The notes under the pieces: generated by a model | Told to the model about the DNA's origin: nothing | Databases searched by the model: none | Seen by the model: the letters and a program-made list of their open reading frames with translations, nothing else | DNA from: Vampirovibrio sp041737375 | GTDB taxonomy: Bacteria; Cyanobacteriota; Vampirovibrionia; Vampirovibrionales; Vampirovibrionaceae | DNA: 64,000 bases | Direction of reading: 5' to 3' | NCBI RefSeq assembly: GCF_041737375.1 | Contig: NZ_JBGSRV010000010.1 | Coordinates: 124,001-188,000 of the forward strand | Program-made: the position numbers and the translations under genes | Shown here: one piece after another, positions 49,553 to 58,717 of the stretch | Layout: each line of letters begins with the position of its first letter | Position numbering within the stretch: the stretch's first letter is position 1

Positions 49553-50425
49553 CTATTCCGGCCTGCCCACTTGTAAAAAGTCATCATCCATAACGGATTG
49601 AGCAGGCAAGCGCTCCTCCACCATTTGAGGACGAGACGCATACTGCTTGCCACGCCGTTGCTCGTTAGTCATAGCTTGAGCGGAGCCCGATAAAAAGGAG
49701 TTTAAGCGCTCTTCAATAATCATGGGATGCTCACCCATGCGAATGCTCAGCACCGCTTCCAGCAGCAAGGTGAGAATAAACCATTCGTCTCTGGCCCGTT
49801 GACGGAGCTTTGCGGCAATGGGCAGTAAAAATAGGTTGGAAAAAGCCACGCCGTAAAGGGTGGCGCTAAACGCACTGGCCACCCCTTTGCCTAACACTGA
49901 TGGATCTTGGGAGGACTGCACAATATGAATTAGCCCGATCACCGCCCCGATAATACCCATGGTGGGGGCAAAGCCGCCAGCGGTTTCATACACTCGGGCA
50001 TAATCCAGGCTTTCCCGGTAACACACTTCAATTTCGGTGGAAAGACTGTCTCGGATAAAGCGTTCCGAGCGATTATCCAAAACCAGTTGCAAGCCTTTTC
50101 GGAAAAAAGGAATTTCAATGCTTTCAATAATGGGCTGCAAGGCCAAAATGCCTTCATCCCGTACAAAACCCACCACCTCCATTACATAATGCACGGTGTC
50201 TTTGGTGTTCAAACGGCTCTCATGACTGCCGCCCTTCAGGGTTAACAGGGCGCATTTTAAGGTTTGGGTATGAAAACTGACCATGGTGGCGGTAATGGTT
50301 CCACCAAACACAATCAATAAAGCTTCCGGGTTGAGTAAGGTATTCAACGGAACATGGCCCATCACCAAAGCCGATCCCAGAATGAGCAGACCCAAGGCTA
50401 AACCAACCAGGGTTGAAAAATCCAT
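49553..50425 (-). CDS. motA: Flagellar stator protein MotA
   Basis: Protein of 290 residues from ATG 50425 (AAGGTG upstream). A longer in-frame version to 50557 is unlikely. Helix 1 begins at STLVGLALGLLILGSALVMG, followed by FGGTITATMVSF. The later pair of helices has GGFAPTMGIIGAVIGLIHI and GKGVASAFSATLYGVAFSNLFLLPIA, with the conserved Pro residues for torque. The cytoplasmic loop holds charged residues that contact the rotor. It is first in the motor operon. Confidence 0.94.
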   Translation of the reverse strand: MDFSTLVGLALGLLILGSALVMGHVPLNTLLNPEALLIVFGGTITATMVSFHTQTLKCALLTLKGGSHESRLNTKDTVHYVMEVVGFVRDEGILALQPIIESIEIPFFRKGLQLVLDNRSERFIRDSLSTEIEVCYRESLDYARVYETAGGFAPTMGIIGAVIGLIHIVQSSQDPSVLGKGVASAFSATLYGVAFSNLFLLPIAAKLRQRARDEWFILTLLLEAVLSIRMGEHPMIIEERLNSFLSGSAQAMTNEQRRGKQYASRPQMVEERLPAQSVMDDDFLQVGRPE

Positions 50426-50810
50426 ACGCAACACACCTTCGTTCGTTTGTCTTTGTTCTTTGTCTTTATGGGGGGATGAACCACTTTCATCGTAAAAGAT
50501 CGATATACGCCTTTCCTCCTCCAAACTATGTAGATATAGCAGTTTGACGCAGGGCAAACCCGCATTTTAAGAAGGTGCTTATTGATGACTTTCAGCCAGT
50601 TTGACCCATTCATACGTTGGCCTCATGCAATGAATACCGCTGGCTCCTTTCTGGTTATTTCCCTGTTGGACAGTTGTTTTTTGCCGTATAATTAAGGCTG
50701 TAAAGTGGTTAGTTTGCAGGAAATCGCAAAGTCATATCTAGCGATTCGTTCCAGAATCCTGAATAATACGGAAAAGTGAATACTAAGCGTGAATGAGGGG
50801 GCCACCAGCC
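50426..50810. other. Intergenic region between motA and an acyl-CoA dehydrogenase gene
   Basis: No gene supported in 385 nt. A perfect TATAAT at 50687-50692 serves the plus strand. No sigma28-type flagellar promoter was recognised on the minus strand. Confidence 0.55.
50664..50692 (+). promoter_or_regulatory. Sigma70-type promoter for the acyl-CoA dehydrogenase gene
   Basis: TATAAT at 50687-50692. The -35 is either TGTTGG (50664-50669, 17-nt spacer) or TTGGAC (50666-50671, 15-nt spacer). The leader to the ATG at 50811 would be about 110 nt. Confidence 0.55.
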
Positions 50811-52010
50811 ATGAATTTTGAATTAACCGAAGCGCAGCGGCATATTTGGCAATGGGCCAAGGAGTTTGCCGATCAGGAAATTGCCCCCGTGGTGGTGGCC
50901 AACGATCATGCCTCTAAGTTTGATTTTGACCTGCTCAAGAAAATATCGGATCAAGGCTTTTTTGGGGCCATTTTACCGGAAGAATACGGCGGACAAGGCA
51001 TTGACCACATTTCTTACGCCCTGATGACCGAAGAAATCGCCCGAGTCTGCTCCTCCACCCGCACCCTGTTTTCGGTTCAGATTTCTCTGGTAGAAAAACC
51101 GATTTGGCAATTTGGCACCGAGGAGCAGAAAAAAAACTATCTGCCCAAGCTGGCCACTGGCGAAATTATTGGCTGCTTTGGCCTGACTGAACCCAATGCG
51201 GGTAGTGACGCGGGCAATCAGCAAACCACCTGCACCCCGGATGGGGATCACTATGTGCTGAATGGACAAAAAACCTGGATTTCCAACGGCTGTATTTCCC
51301 AGTTGGCCATTATTATTGCTCAAGGCGATAAATCCAAGGGGCATAAAGGAATGAGCGCCTTTTTGGTGGAAACCAACACCCCCGGCTTCAGCACTCGAGA
51401 AATCAAACCCAAGCTGGGCCTAAAGGCATCCGTGACTTCCGAGCTGTTTTTAGACAACGTGCGGGTGCATAAATCCCAAATGCTGGGCAATCCGGGCGAA
51501 GGATTCAAAGTGGCCATGTACTGTCTGGATCAGGGGCGTTTTAGTGTAGCCGCAGGCTCAGTGGGGGTTAGTCAGGCCTGTATTGATATCTCCACCAAAT
51601 ACGCCATGGAGCGGGAAGCCTTTGGTCAAAAAATTGGCGAATTCCAGATGCTTCAGCAATTAATTGCCGATATGGCCGCCGAATGTGAAGCGGGCCGCTT
51701 GTTGGTGCTACACGCAGCCGATTTAAAAGACAAAGGCGTACGCAATACCCGTGAAACCTCAATAGCCAAGCTATTTTGCGCCGAAGCTGCCATTCGGGCA
51801 TCCAGCAGCGCAGTGCAAATCTTCGGAGGCTATGGGTTTTCGGAAGAATACCCCGCCGCCCGCTATTATCGGGATGCCCGTGTGCTGAACCTGTATGAAG
51901 GCACCAGCCAGATTCACCGCATGATTATCGCACAGGACGAACTGGGCATTCGCCCCGCCAACGGCCCCGGCAGCCCCATGACCCCACTGGGACGACTCTC
52001 CCCACGCTAA
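50811..52010 (+). CDS. Acyl-CoA dehydrogenase
   Basis: Protein of 399 residues from ATG 50811 (GAGGGGG upstream). An FAD enzyme of fatty-acid or branched-chain acyl-CoA oxidation. Seen: the N-terminal helical domain (ILPEEYGGQGIDHISYALMTEEIAR), the central beta domain with CFGLTEPNAGSDAGNQ and WISNG, and the C-terminal helices with IFGGYGFSEEYPAARYYRD and the base Glu363 in LYEGTSQIHR. This Glu position is that of short-chain and butyryl-CoA dehydrogenases. Chain-length preference cannot be fixed. No electron-transfer flavoprotein gene is nearby. Confidence 0.95.
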   Translation: MNFELTEAQRHIWQWAKEFADQEIAPVVVANDHASKFDFDLLKKISDQGFFGAILPEEYGGQGIDHISYALMTEEIARVCSSTRTLFSVQISLVEKPIWQFGTEEQKKNYLPKLATGEIIGCFGLTEPNAGSDAGNQQTTCTPDGDHYVLNGQKTWISNGCISQLAIIIAQGDKSKGHKGMSAFLVETNTPGFSTREIKPKLGLKASVTSELFLDNVRVHKSQMLGNPGEGFKVAMYCLDQGRFSVAAGSVGVSQACIDISTKYAMEREAFGQKIGEFQMLQQLIADMAAECEAGRLLVLHAADLKDKGVRNTRETSIAKLFCAEAAIRASSSAVQIFGGYGFSEEYPAARYYRDARVLNLYEGTSQIHRMIIAQDELGIRPANGPGSPMTPLGRLSPR

Positions 52011-52290
52011 CCGGGTAACCCAATTTGACAAGCCAGCCCCTAGCACTAGGCATCCTGCATTCAACAAATTCAGGCATTTTCTGTCTGCCTTTCAAACCGT
52101 TCCATCCAGGCAAAATCTCCGATGGCGTGTTGATTTCGGCCTGCCGCAAAACGAAAATCCACCCGTATCCGGCAGGCAGGGTATCCAGATGGCCCTGCTG
52201 GGGCCGGGTGTTTTCGGCTATTATGATTATGAGAGCCATAAAGTCAGTTGACCCCTCCCTTCACAGAGGGATCCAAGCGAGTGAGAGCGT

Positions 52291-53226
52291 ATGAACATTT
52301 TTGACAAACTGGTGGTGCTATCGCTCCCCTTTGCGCCCAAAGCACTGGTCAAAAAGTTCGCAGGGCGCTATATTGCCGGAGAAACACTGGAAGAGATGCT
52401 GGACACCGTGCGTCAGCTAAACGGGCAAGGCATCATGGCCACCATCGATTTGCTGGGAGAATTCATCCACCAACCCAGCGAGGCCCGACAAGCCGCCGGG
52501 GTGTATAAGAGCATACTGGAAGCCATTGCCAGGGAGCGGCTGGACGCCAATATTTCGGTAAAACTCACCCAAATGGGCTTGCTGCTGGATAAAACCCTGT
52601 GCTACGAGATTATGGACGAACTGGTTTCCACTGCGGCCAAACTCCGTATTTTTGTACGCATTGATATGGAAGATTCCGCCTGTACCACCGATACCATTGC
52701 CCTGTACATGAAACTGCGCCGCCAGTATGACAACGTGGGCATTGTGCTGCAAGCCTACCTGCGCCGCACCTTGCAGGACGCCCGGCTCATCATGAAAGAT
52801 CTAGATAAAATCCAGAGCAAAGGCAACTTTCGCCTGTGCAAGGGTATCTATGTGGAGCCTCGCCCACTGGCCTGGAAAGATCACGCCCTGATCAACAAAA
52901 ACTTTACCTTCATTCTGGAAGAAATGTTTAAGCAGCAAGCCTATGTGGGCATTGCCACCCACAACGAGGCCCTGGTGTGGGAAGCCCTGCGGCTGATTGA
53001 TCAGTATCGGCTGAAAAAGGATGAGTACGAGTTTCAGATGCTATTGGGCGTGGACCCTGAACTGCGAAACCTACTGCTGGATGGGGGGCATCGGTTGCGG
53101 TTGTATGTTCCCTTTGGCAAGGACTGGTTTGCCTACTGCACCCGGCGCTTAAAGGAAAACCCTTCCATTGCCCGTCATATCCTGAAAAACCTGTTTACCC
53201 CCAGCCATATTCAGCGAACCCCCTAA
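52291..53226 (+). CDS. Proline dehydrogenase
   Basis: Protein of 311 residues, a monofunctional proline dehydrogenase (TIM barrel, FAD) that oxidises proline to pyrroline-5-carboxylate at the membrane. Seen: ANISVKLTQMGLLLD, VRIDMEDSACTTDTIALY, GIVLQAYLRRTLQDA, RLCKGIYVEP, GIATHN, FQMLLGV and RLRLYVPFGKDWFAYCTRRLKENP. These are the family's conserved strands. The P5C dehydrogenase partner is not adjacent. It converges with murJ, 17 nt away. Confidence 0.93.
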   Translation: MNIFDKLVVLSLPFAPKALVKKFAGRYIAGETLEEMLDTVRQLNGQGIMATIDLLGEFIHQPSEARQAAGVYKSILEAIARERLDANISVKLTQMGLLLDKTLCYEIMDELVSTAAKLRIFVRIDMEDSACTTDTIALYMKLRRQYDNVGIVLQAYLRRTLQDARLIMKDLDKIQSKGNFRLCKGIYVEPRPLAWKDHALINKNFTFILEEMFKQQAYVGIATHNEALVWEALRLIDQYRLKKDEYEFQMLLGVDPELRNLLLDGGHRLRLYVPFGKDWFAYCTRRLKENPSIARHILKNLFTPSHIQRTP

Positions 53227-53243
53227 AAAACGCAGGGGTTCAG

Positions 53244-54896
53244 TTATTTGGAAAATCGTTTTAAAAACCGTCCACCAATGCGCTCTTGCAGGTATTGGGC
53301 CTCGCTGACTTTCAGGCCCAGCACCACCGCCCCATAAACGGCGCAACCCGCCAGCGAAGCCAGCGCAATGGCCATATATTCCAGAATTTCAGGCCGCAAC
53401 GGCATCCACGCTTGCCAGGGGGTTATTCTCAAACCCAGTTGAACCCCATAAATGGCCAAAGCCATCAATATGCCCGCTGCCGCCAACTTGACAAAGGGAA
53501 TCACCATTTCCTTAAAGCCCAGATCCTGAATGTGCTTTTTGGATAAAACCCCCAGCAGGGTCATGTTAATAAAGGTGACCAGCGTAATGGCAAAGGTAAT
53601 GCCGCCCACGCCCAGGTTCAGCTTAATCACCAGCCACCAGTTCAGCAGGGCTTTCACAAAAATAGCCAACAAGCCCACCATTAATGGGGTTTTTGAATCC
53701 TGAAAGGCATAAAAAACGCGGGTAATGGAATCTCGGGCAAAATAGGGAATAATTTGCAACGCCTGATACACCAGCGCCAGCGACACCAAGTTGGTGGCTC
53801 GGGCATCAAACTTACCGTGCTGAAAAATCAGGCGAATCAGGGGTTCCGTGTAAATCATCATCAGCACCAACAGCGGAATACTAATGAGCCACAGGGAAAT
53901 CACCCCCACTTTAAACGTGCGCTTGATTTCCTCAAAATTACCTTCCGCCGCCGCTCTGCTAAAGCGGGGAAAAATGGGAACCAGCAAAGCCGTTTGCAAA
54001 ACGCCCAAAGGCAGTTGCACCAAACGATTGGACAGGGTTACCGCCGACCAACCGCCCGCCCCCAGCGAGGCCGCGAAAAACATATCCACATAAGTAACCA
54101 GTTGCCCAATGGTGGTGCCAATGGTGGCCGGAAACAACAATTCGCCCGCCTGCCTGATTTCTTTGGCCCGCCAGTCGAAGGCGGGTTTGAAGGTGAATTT
54201 TTGACGAAAAAATTCCGGCAACTGCATCGCCACTTGCAAGATACCACCGGCCAACGTGGACCAGGCCAGCACCATGCCGCTGCTATCTCCCGGCATTAAC
54301 CACAGGCCCGCTAAAATGGTCACGCTCATGGCCACCGGCGACAGAGAGGGCCACACAAAACCGTTATAAATATTAGAGAGTCCGTATAAAATGCCCACAA
54401 TGCCCCCGGCCAGAATACAGGGACTCATCACCTGTAACTGCGCTGCGGCAGATTGAATGAGGGTAGGGCTGGCCCCATGTAAAATCAGCCCCATAATGGG
54501 CTGGGCCAAACAAAAAGTAAGAATGGACAACCCCGTAAACACAATGCCGGTTAGGGTAATAAAGGTGCTGGCCAAGCGTTTGGCGTGTGCCGAAGGGGCT
54601 TCCTGATCTTTGATCAGCCGGGAAAAAACAGCCACCGTGGCAGTGTGAAAGGGGCCTCCCAGGCCGCCCAGCAGAACAATGGCGAAGGCGGGCAGCTGAA
54701 ACGCCGCATAGTAAGCGTCACTGACCACAGAGGTGCCGTAAACGTACATAACCGCCCAATCCCGTATAAAGCCCAGCAATTTGCTAAAAATAGTGACCAT
54801 GGCAATGAGGCTTGCGGCTTTTAGCAAACTAGGCCCACGGGCGGGTTTTGGGGAAGGGGCCACGCTTTCCGTGGCAGGCATGGGTTCAGTTGTCAT
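53244..54896 (-). CDS. murJ: Lipid II flippase MurJ
   Basis: Protein of 550 residues with about 14 membrane helices. MurJ moves lipid II across the inner membrane for peptidoglycan synthesis. Seen: KAASLIAMVTIFSKLLGFIRDWAVMYVYG, DAYYAAFQLPAF, GGLGGPFHTATVAVFSRL, ATIGTTIGQLVTYVDMFFAASLGAG, and RVFYAFQDSKTPLMVGL with the conserved central Arg residues. The first 25 residues are Pro-rich and cytoplasmic. TATAAT ends 7 nt before the ATG, so the transcript is probably leaderless. Confidence 0.95.
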   Translation of the reverse strand: MTTEPMPATESVAPSPKPARGPSLLKAASLIAMVTIFSKLLGFIRDWAVMYVYGTSVVSDAYYAAFQLPAFAIVLLGGLGGPFHTATVAVFSRLIKDQEAPSAHAKRLASTFITLTGIVFTGLSILTFCLAQPIMGLILHGASPTLIQSAAAQLQVMSPCILAGGIVGILYGLSNIYNGFVWPSLSPVAMSVTILAGLWLMPGDSSGMVLAWSTLAGGILQVAMQLPEFFRQKFTFKPAFDWRAKEIRQAGELLFPATIGTTIGQLVTYVDMFFAASLGAGGWSAVTLSNRLVQLPLGVLQTALLVPIFPRFSRAAAEGNFEEIKRTFKVGVISLWLISIPLLVLMMIYTEPLIRLIFQHGKFDARATNLVSLALVYQALQIIPYFARDSITRVFYAFQDSKTPLMVGLLAIFVKALLNWWLVIKLNLGVGGITFAITLVTFINMTLLGVLSKKHIQDLGFKEMVIPFVKLAAAGILMALAIYGVQLGLRITPWQAWMPLRPEILEYMAIALASLAGCAVYGAVVLGLKVSEAQYLQERIGGRFLKRFSK

Positions 54897-54903
54897 AGTG
54901 CCT

Positions 54904-54909
54904 ATTATA
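54904..54909 (-). promoter_or_regulatory. -10 hexamer of a leaderless murJ promoter
   Basis: A perfect TATAAT on the minus strand ends 7 nt before the ATG at 54896. The -35 is weak. An AGG lies within the 7-nt gap but would be at the very 5' end of the transcript. Confidence 0.5.
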
Positions 54910-54971
54910 CTTGAGCGGAACGCGGGGAGTGAGCGAGAAAAAGAAAGAGAGAAAGAGAGTAGACAATTCGA

Positions 54972-55706
54972 TCAGTAGGGAACCAGTAAATTGAGGGCCT
55001 GTTGAATGGGCAGCAAGTCCACCCCCAGTTCGGTGTTGCGCAGCAAGTTTCCCTGCTGCAGGGCTTCCACCGAAATGCTGGGACTGTACGCAATTTCACC
55101 CAAATAAGGAATATCGGAATGCCCTCGCAAAAAGAACACTTCCTCATCCCAGTCTGGGGCATGAGTCGGCTGGGATTCTACCGCCAGCCAGCCAACCACG
55201 GTGGCATCTTTAGACCATAAGTAAGCCAGCATGGGAGCCAGGGTGCCAATTAAATCCGGCTTTTTTTGAGTGACCAGTAACATGGGAATTTCCAGGGCCT
55301 TGGCCAAATCCACCGAATCGGACAGTTCATTTTCCACAAAGCGGATGGGAGAGGCGACACTGCCGGGAGACTCCAGCAAATAAGGGTAAATCCGCTTGCG
55401 ACAAATTTCCTGCAATTGCTGCCAATCCTGCTTGCTCATTTTTAAGGGCGATGGCTTTGAAAATAAATCGAGAGCCTGCCGGGGCGGGTTCAGGCGATCC
55501 AGAAACGCTTGTTCGTAACCACCCCGAATGGTCACCTCCGGCTGAAAGCTGAAGGGCTTGATGGCCTGGGCCGTAAATCCCAAATCGTTCAGCACCCCGG
55601 CCAACCCGGCACAAACAACGGTTTTTCCGCACTGGGCATGGGTGCCAGTCACCAGCAGCCCACGGGCATCCAGCAAGTTTCGATCCGGCTGCCTATCGGG
55701 CCACAT
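54972..55706 (-). CDS. BioD-like (dethiobiotin synthetase family) ATPase
   Basis: Protein of 244 residues from ATG 55706 (AGGCAGG upstream). The in-frame extension to 55961 merely reads the upstream gene in another frame. The P-loop is RGLLVTGTHAQCGKTVVCAGLAGVL, as in dethiobiotin synthetase, followed by KPFSFQPE in the KP-loop position and SDSVDLAKALEIPMLLVT. The EGAGG motif of BioD reads VENELSDS here, so the substrate may differ from 7,8-diaminopelargonate. It overlaps the end of the upstream gene by 14 nt. No other biotin gene is in the window. Confidence 0.75.
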   Translation of the reverse strand: MWPDRQPDRNLLDARGLLVTGTHAQCGKTVVCAGLAGVLNDLGFTAQAIKPFSFQPEVTIRGGYEQAFLDRLNPPRQALDLFSKPSPLKMSKQDWQQLQEICRKRIYPYLLESPGSVASPIRFVENELSDSVDLAKALEIPMLLVTQKKPDLIGTLAPMLAYLWSKDATVVGWLAVESQPTHAPDWDEEVFFLRGHSDIPYLGEIAYSPSISVEALQQGNLLRNTELGVDLLPIQQALNLLVPY

Positions 55707-57444
55707 CAGCGCCTGCCTCGGGTTCCGGTGGCTGCTGCCGACCTTTAATAGTCTCTGACTCTGGTTCCGGCGGCTGTTGCCGACCTGCAATATTTTTTGA
55801 CTCTGGTTCCGGCGGCTGTTGCCGCCCTTCACCCGCTTTCGCCTCGGCCAAGCGTTCAGCGTGAGCGGCCAACTGATTTTGAATGTACTGAACCTCATCC
55901 ATGCGATCCGGCACCTGTCCGGCCAGCTTGGCATGCAGCAACTGATCCAGTAATATCCCAATCACCTTGCCCTCAGGAACGCCCAAGCCAATTAAATCGT
56001 TCCCGTCCAGCTCCAGCCGCATTTTTTCCCACTTGCGCTTGTATTTTACAAAGGCCTCCAGCACATTTTTAGAGCAGTTTCCGCCCGCCAAAGCCAGCTC
56101 CAGCAAGCAGGCCACCACCGTAATGCGGTGCAGCCCATGAAACAGGTCGTAAATTTCCGCAGGCGAAGAGTATTCGTGCAATGTGCCAAACCGCTCCTGC
56201 ACCGTTCCCTGAAGCTTGCGAAACTGCTCTACAAACTCCCGTTCATTACGGGTTAAGCCCAGTCGGGCGGCGGTTTGCTGAAATTCTTCGACCGAAAAAT
56301 CCCGAAAAATAAAGCACAGGTAAACATCAAATGCAAAATCAGCATCCACGGCCTGATGCAAGGTACTGGCAATGCCGGGTAAAAACTGACCAATGCGCTC
56401 CACGGCTTCAATCACTTCGGGCGAGGGGCGAAAGGTGGTTTCCATATTTAGCAGGCGATAACAACCGGTTTCCAAAAAATAGCGCAGCCATCGGCTCTTG
56501 GTTTCCGATTCCTCAACCCGTAACAAACCTTTCAATTCCTGCTTAATGCGCTCGCCCCCACCCTTATAGCAGGCCCCGCCAAAGCTCAGAAATTTTTCCA
56601 GCAACTGGGCGGTTTCTTCAGCCAGTTCAAAATTAAAGCGGGCGCAAAACTTCAAGGCCCGTAAAATACGACTGGGATCTTCAAAAAAAGAAATGGGATG
56701 CAGCACCCGGATTTCGCGGGCCTGAATATCCCGGATGCCATTGGAGTAATCCAGCACCTGCCCCAGCTCATGCACCGAAAAGGCAAGGGCGTTGATGGTA
56801 AAGTCCCGGCGAATAATATCGTTCACCAACGGAACGCCCCGGTTCACCACCACCGGCAAAGCGCCGCAGTGGGGATAAATTTCCTGACGAGTCGAGGCCA
56901 CATCAAACATCAGGCTGTCTTTATAACTGATTTTAGCGGTGCCAAATTCTGGAAATTTTTCCAGTAGCTGAAAATTACGAGAATTCTCCATCAAAAAATC
57001 GGCCAGGGCCAAGGCGTCGCCTTCTACCGTAATATCCACATCGTGAACGCGCAGGCGTTTTTCGTTGTACAGCATCAAATCACGGGTAATCCCGCCAATC
57101 ACATACGCTTTCGACCCAAACTTCTGCATCAGGGATTGCAACTCGTACAAAGCCGCCACAAAATAAATGGGAAAAAAAGCGGATAACCGCTTGGCATAAT
57201 CAGCGGAAGCGTTTAACCCGGTGCGCTCCACGTGAGACAAGGGAGAACCTTCCGGGATGGCCACACTTTCCACTGGCAACTGGGGTAAACCCATGGTGGC
57301 CATTTTGCTCAGGTCATCCCCATGCACCACCCAGCCTTTTCCGGCCTGCACATAGCTGACCAGATCCCCCTGCTGCTCTCTGGCCAAGGCCAAGGCAGGC
57401 CCAATGGGCAAAGCAGGATCAACGGGGATTAGAGAGTCTCTCAT
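55693..57444 (-). CDS. CCA-adding enzyme / poly(A) polymerase family protein
   Basis: Protein of 583 residues from ATG 57444 (AAAGG upstream). The in-frame extension to 57564 runs into the divergent promoter. The head domain has YVIGGITRDLML and HDVDITVEG (the two metal-binding Asp residues). Then come RRDFTINALAFS and EDPSRILRALKFCARFNF, which bind the tRNA acceptor end and nucleotides. These fit class II tRNA nucleotidyltransferases. About 90 extra residues precede the head. The C-terminus ends in three 14-residue repeats GRQQPPEPES. CCA addition versus A-addition alone cannot be told from the sequence. Confidence 0.88.
   Translation of the reverse strand: MRDSLIPVDPALPIGPALALAREQQGDLVSYVQAGKGWVVHGDDLSKMATMGLPQLPVESVAIPEGSPLSHVERTGLNASADYAKRLSAFFPIYFVAALYELQSLMQKFGSKAYVIGGITRDLMLYNEKRLRVHDVDITVEGDALALADFLMENSRNFQLLEKFPEFGTAKISYKDSLMFDVASTRQEIYPHCGALPVVVNRGVPLVNDIIRRDFTINALAFSVHELGQVLDYSNGIRDIQAREIRVLHPISFFEDPSRILRALKFCARFNFELAEETAQLLEKFLSFGGACYKGGGERIKQELKGLLRVEESETKSRWLRYFLETGCYRLLNMETTFRPSPEVIEAVERIGQFLPGIASTLHQAVDADFAFDVYLCFIFRDFSVEEFQQTAARLGLTRNEREFVEQFRKLQGTVQERFGTLHEYSSPAEIYDLFHGLHRITVVACLLELALAGGNCSKNVLEAFVKYKRKWEKMRLELDGNDLIGLGVPEGKVIGILLDQLLHAKLAGQVPDRMDEVQYIQNQLAAHAERLAEAKAGEGRQQPPEPESKNIAGRQQPPEPESETIKGRQQPPEPEAGADVAR
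55717..55827. repeat. 42-bp tandem repeat, three copies
   Basis: Copies begin at 55717, 55759 and 55801 with a core of about 27 bp (CTCTGGTTCCGGCGGCTG and flanks), strongly conserved even in third codon positions. Each encodes GRQQPPEPES plus four variable residues at the end of the CCA-adding enzyme gene. This suggests recent duplication and possible length variation. Confidence 0.85.
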
Positions 57445-57503
57445 TTGAGATGCCTTTAACGCGACTTTGGAAAAAAACGACCCGTCAACCGGCAACACTG
57501 ATT

Positions 57504-57531
57504 TTGAAAACCGGGCGGCCTGTACTATAAT
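57504..57531 (+). promoter_or_regulatory. Promoter of a predicted leaderless gene
   Basis: TTGAAA (57504-57509), 16-nt spacer, TATAAT (57526-57531). Seven bases separate the -10 from the ATG at 57539. No Shine-Dalgarno is present. Confidence 0.65.
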
Positions 57532-57538
57532 CACTAGT

Positions 57539-57850
57539 ATGCCAGAAGATCCTAGAAAGCCCAAGCTGACTCATTACCCTCGCATGACACTGCATTGTGA
57601 ATGCGGGAACGAGTTCAACATTAATGTCATCCGCCTTAAAAATGGGGATGCTGTGGCCTGCCACGTTTGCGGCGAGTTGTTTCCTGCCGAACTGGGCAAA
57701 AAGTTTGCCAACGCCTTGCAGGAAATGTTTACCGTGAAATACGAGCTGGATAAAATCAACTGCGGGTTTGATATGTCTTTTCTTTACAAATCCACTTTCA
57801 AGCAACCGCCTGCGCCCTATCCATTTGAAGCCTCCGATTTCCCTGACTAA
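57539..57850 (+). CDS. Small zinc-ribbon protein, 103 residues
   Basis: From ATG 57539. Two Cys pairs CECG and CHVCG, about 20 residues apart, likely bind zinc as a ribbon (TLHCECGNEFNINVIRLKNGDAVACHVC). A helical stretch follows (AELGKKFANALQEMF), then a tail rich in Pro and aromatics. Family unknown. It is divergent from the CCA-adding enzyme gene, with the promoter between, and followed after 15 nt by a membrane-anchored protein that is probably co-transcribed. The gene is probably leaderless. Confidence 0.75.
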   Translation: MPEDPRKPKLTHYPRMTLHCECGNEFNINVIRLKNGDAVACHVCGELFPAELGKKFANALQEMFTVKYELDKINCGFDMSFLYKSTFKQPPAPYPFEASDFPD

Positions 57851-57865
57851 CAGGCGGTTTTAGCA

Positions 57866-58582
57866 ATGCCCAAAAAACTGACCGGCTTAATTTTTATTAT
57901 AGCTACCCTGGGCCTCCTGTTGGCAGCCCTGATTTATCGTCCCCTGTCTAATAGCCCTCCAAAACCGGCATCCTCAGCCACGCAAACAAAAGCAGCGGCT
58001 ACCCACACCGCTTCGGACTGGCTGATTGAACCGGGAAGCCGCATTGGCCCCATTACAGCCACAAGCACTTTGGCCGATTTGCAACAGTGGTTTGGCCCCG
58101 GCAACGTGAAAGTTAGCCCCATTCCCGGGCCAGAAGGCACCACGTTTGAGGGGGTCTATGTGTATCCCAATGAGCCTTCCAAAACGCTGGCCCTCATCTG
58201 GAAGGAAGGCAGCCATCCCCAAACCGTAGCCATTGCCCAGTTGAGCGGCACTCAAAGCCTTTGGTATACCCAGGAAGGTGTTTCACTGGGAACCCGCTTG
58301 CGTACGCTGGAGCAATTAAACCAAGGCGCTTTTACGCTCAGCGGCTTTGATTGGGATTACGGCGGCACGGTGCTTTCCTGGGGCGATTCCGGCAAACTAC
58401 GCCCCCGGTTTCAACAAAACGGAAGCCTTGTAGTAAGGCTGTCTCTGCCCCCGGAAGCTTCAAGCCCCGCCCACCAAAAAGCGGCCTTACAAGTGGCGGG
58501 GGATCAAACCTTCAGTTCCTCGCATCCAGCCATGCAAACGCTCAACCCGCTGGTCACTCAAATCCAGATCATCCTGCAATAA
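57866..58582 (+). CDS. Membrane-anchored periplasmic protein of unknown function
   Basis: Protein of 238 residues. Residues 5-25 are a membrane helix or uncleaved signal (LTGLIFIIATLGLLLAALIY). Residues 28-50 are Ser/Ala/Thr/Pro-rich. The rest looks like a compact beta-rich domain (LIEPGSRIGPITATSTLADLQQWFG, FEGVYVYPNEPSKTLALIW, GVSLGTRLRTLEQLNQGAFTLSGFDWDYGG). A similar domain occurs in uncharacterised proteins of other phyla, but I cannot name it. No Cys after the helix, so not a lipoprotein. It is second in a two-gene unit. Confidence 0.7.
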   Translation: MPKKLTGLIFIIATLGLLLAALIYRPLSNSPPKPASSATQTKAAATHTASDWLIEPGSRIGPITATSTLADLQQWFGPGNVKVSPIPGPEGTTFEGVYVYPNEPSKTLALIWKEGSHPQTVAIAQLSGTQSLWYTQEGVSLGTRLRTLEQLNQGAFTLSGFDWDYGGTVLSWGDSGKLRPRFQQNGSLVVRLSLPPEASSPAHQKAALQVAGDQTFSSSHPAMQTLNPLVTQIQIILQ

Positions 58583-58717
58583 GTCCCCTCCAAACCGGGT
58601 TGGGCTTATAAAAAGCCACCCCCACCCGCATCAAAATCGCTTTAGCGGGTTTTATGGCAATAGAATCATCATCGTTTCACATCACGCTATTTCTACATCA
58701 GGCAAAGGTAATCTTTT

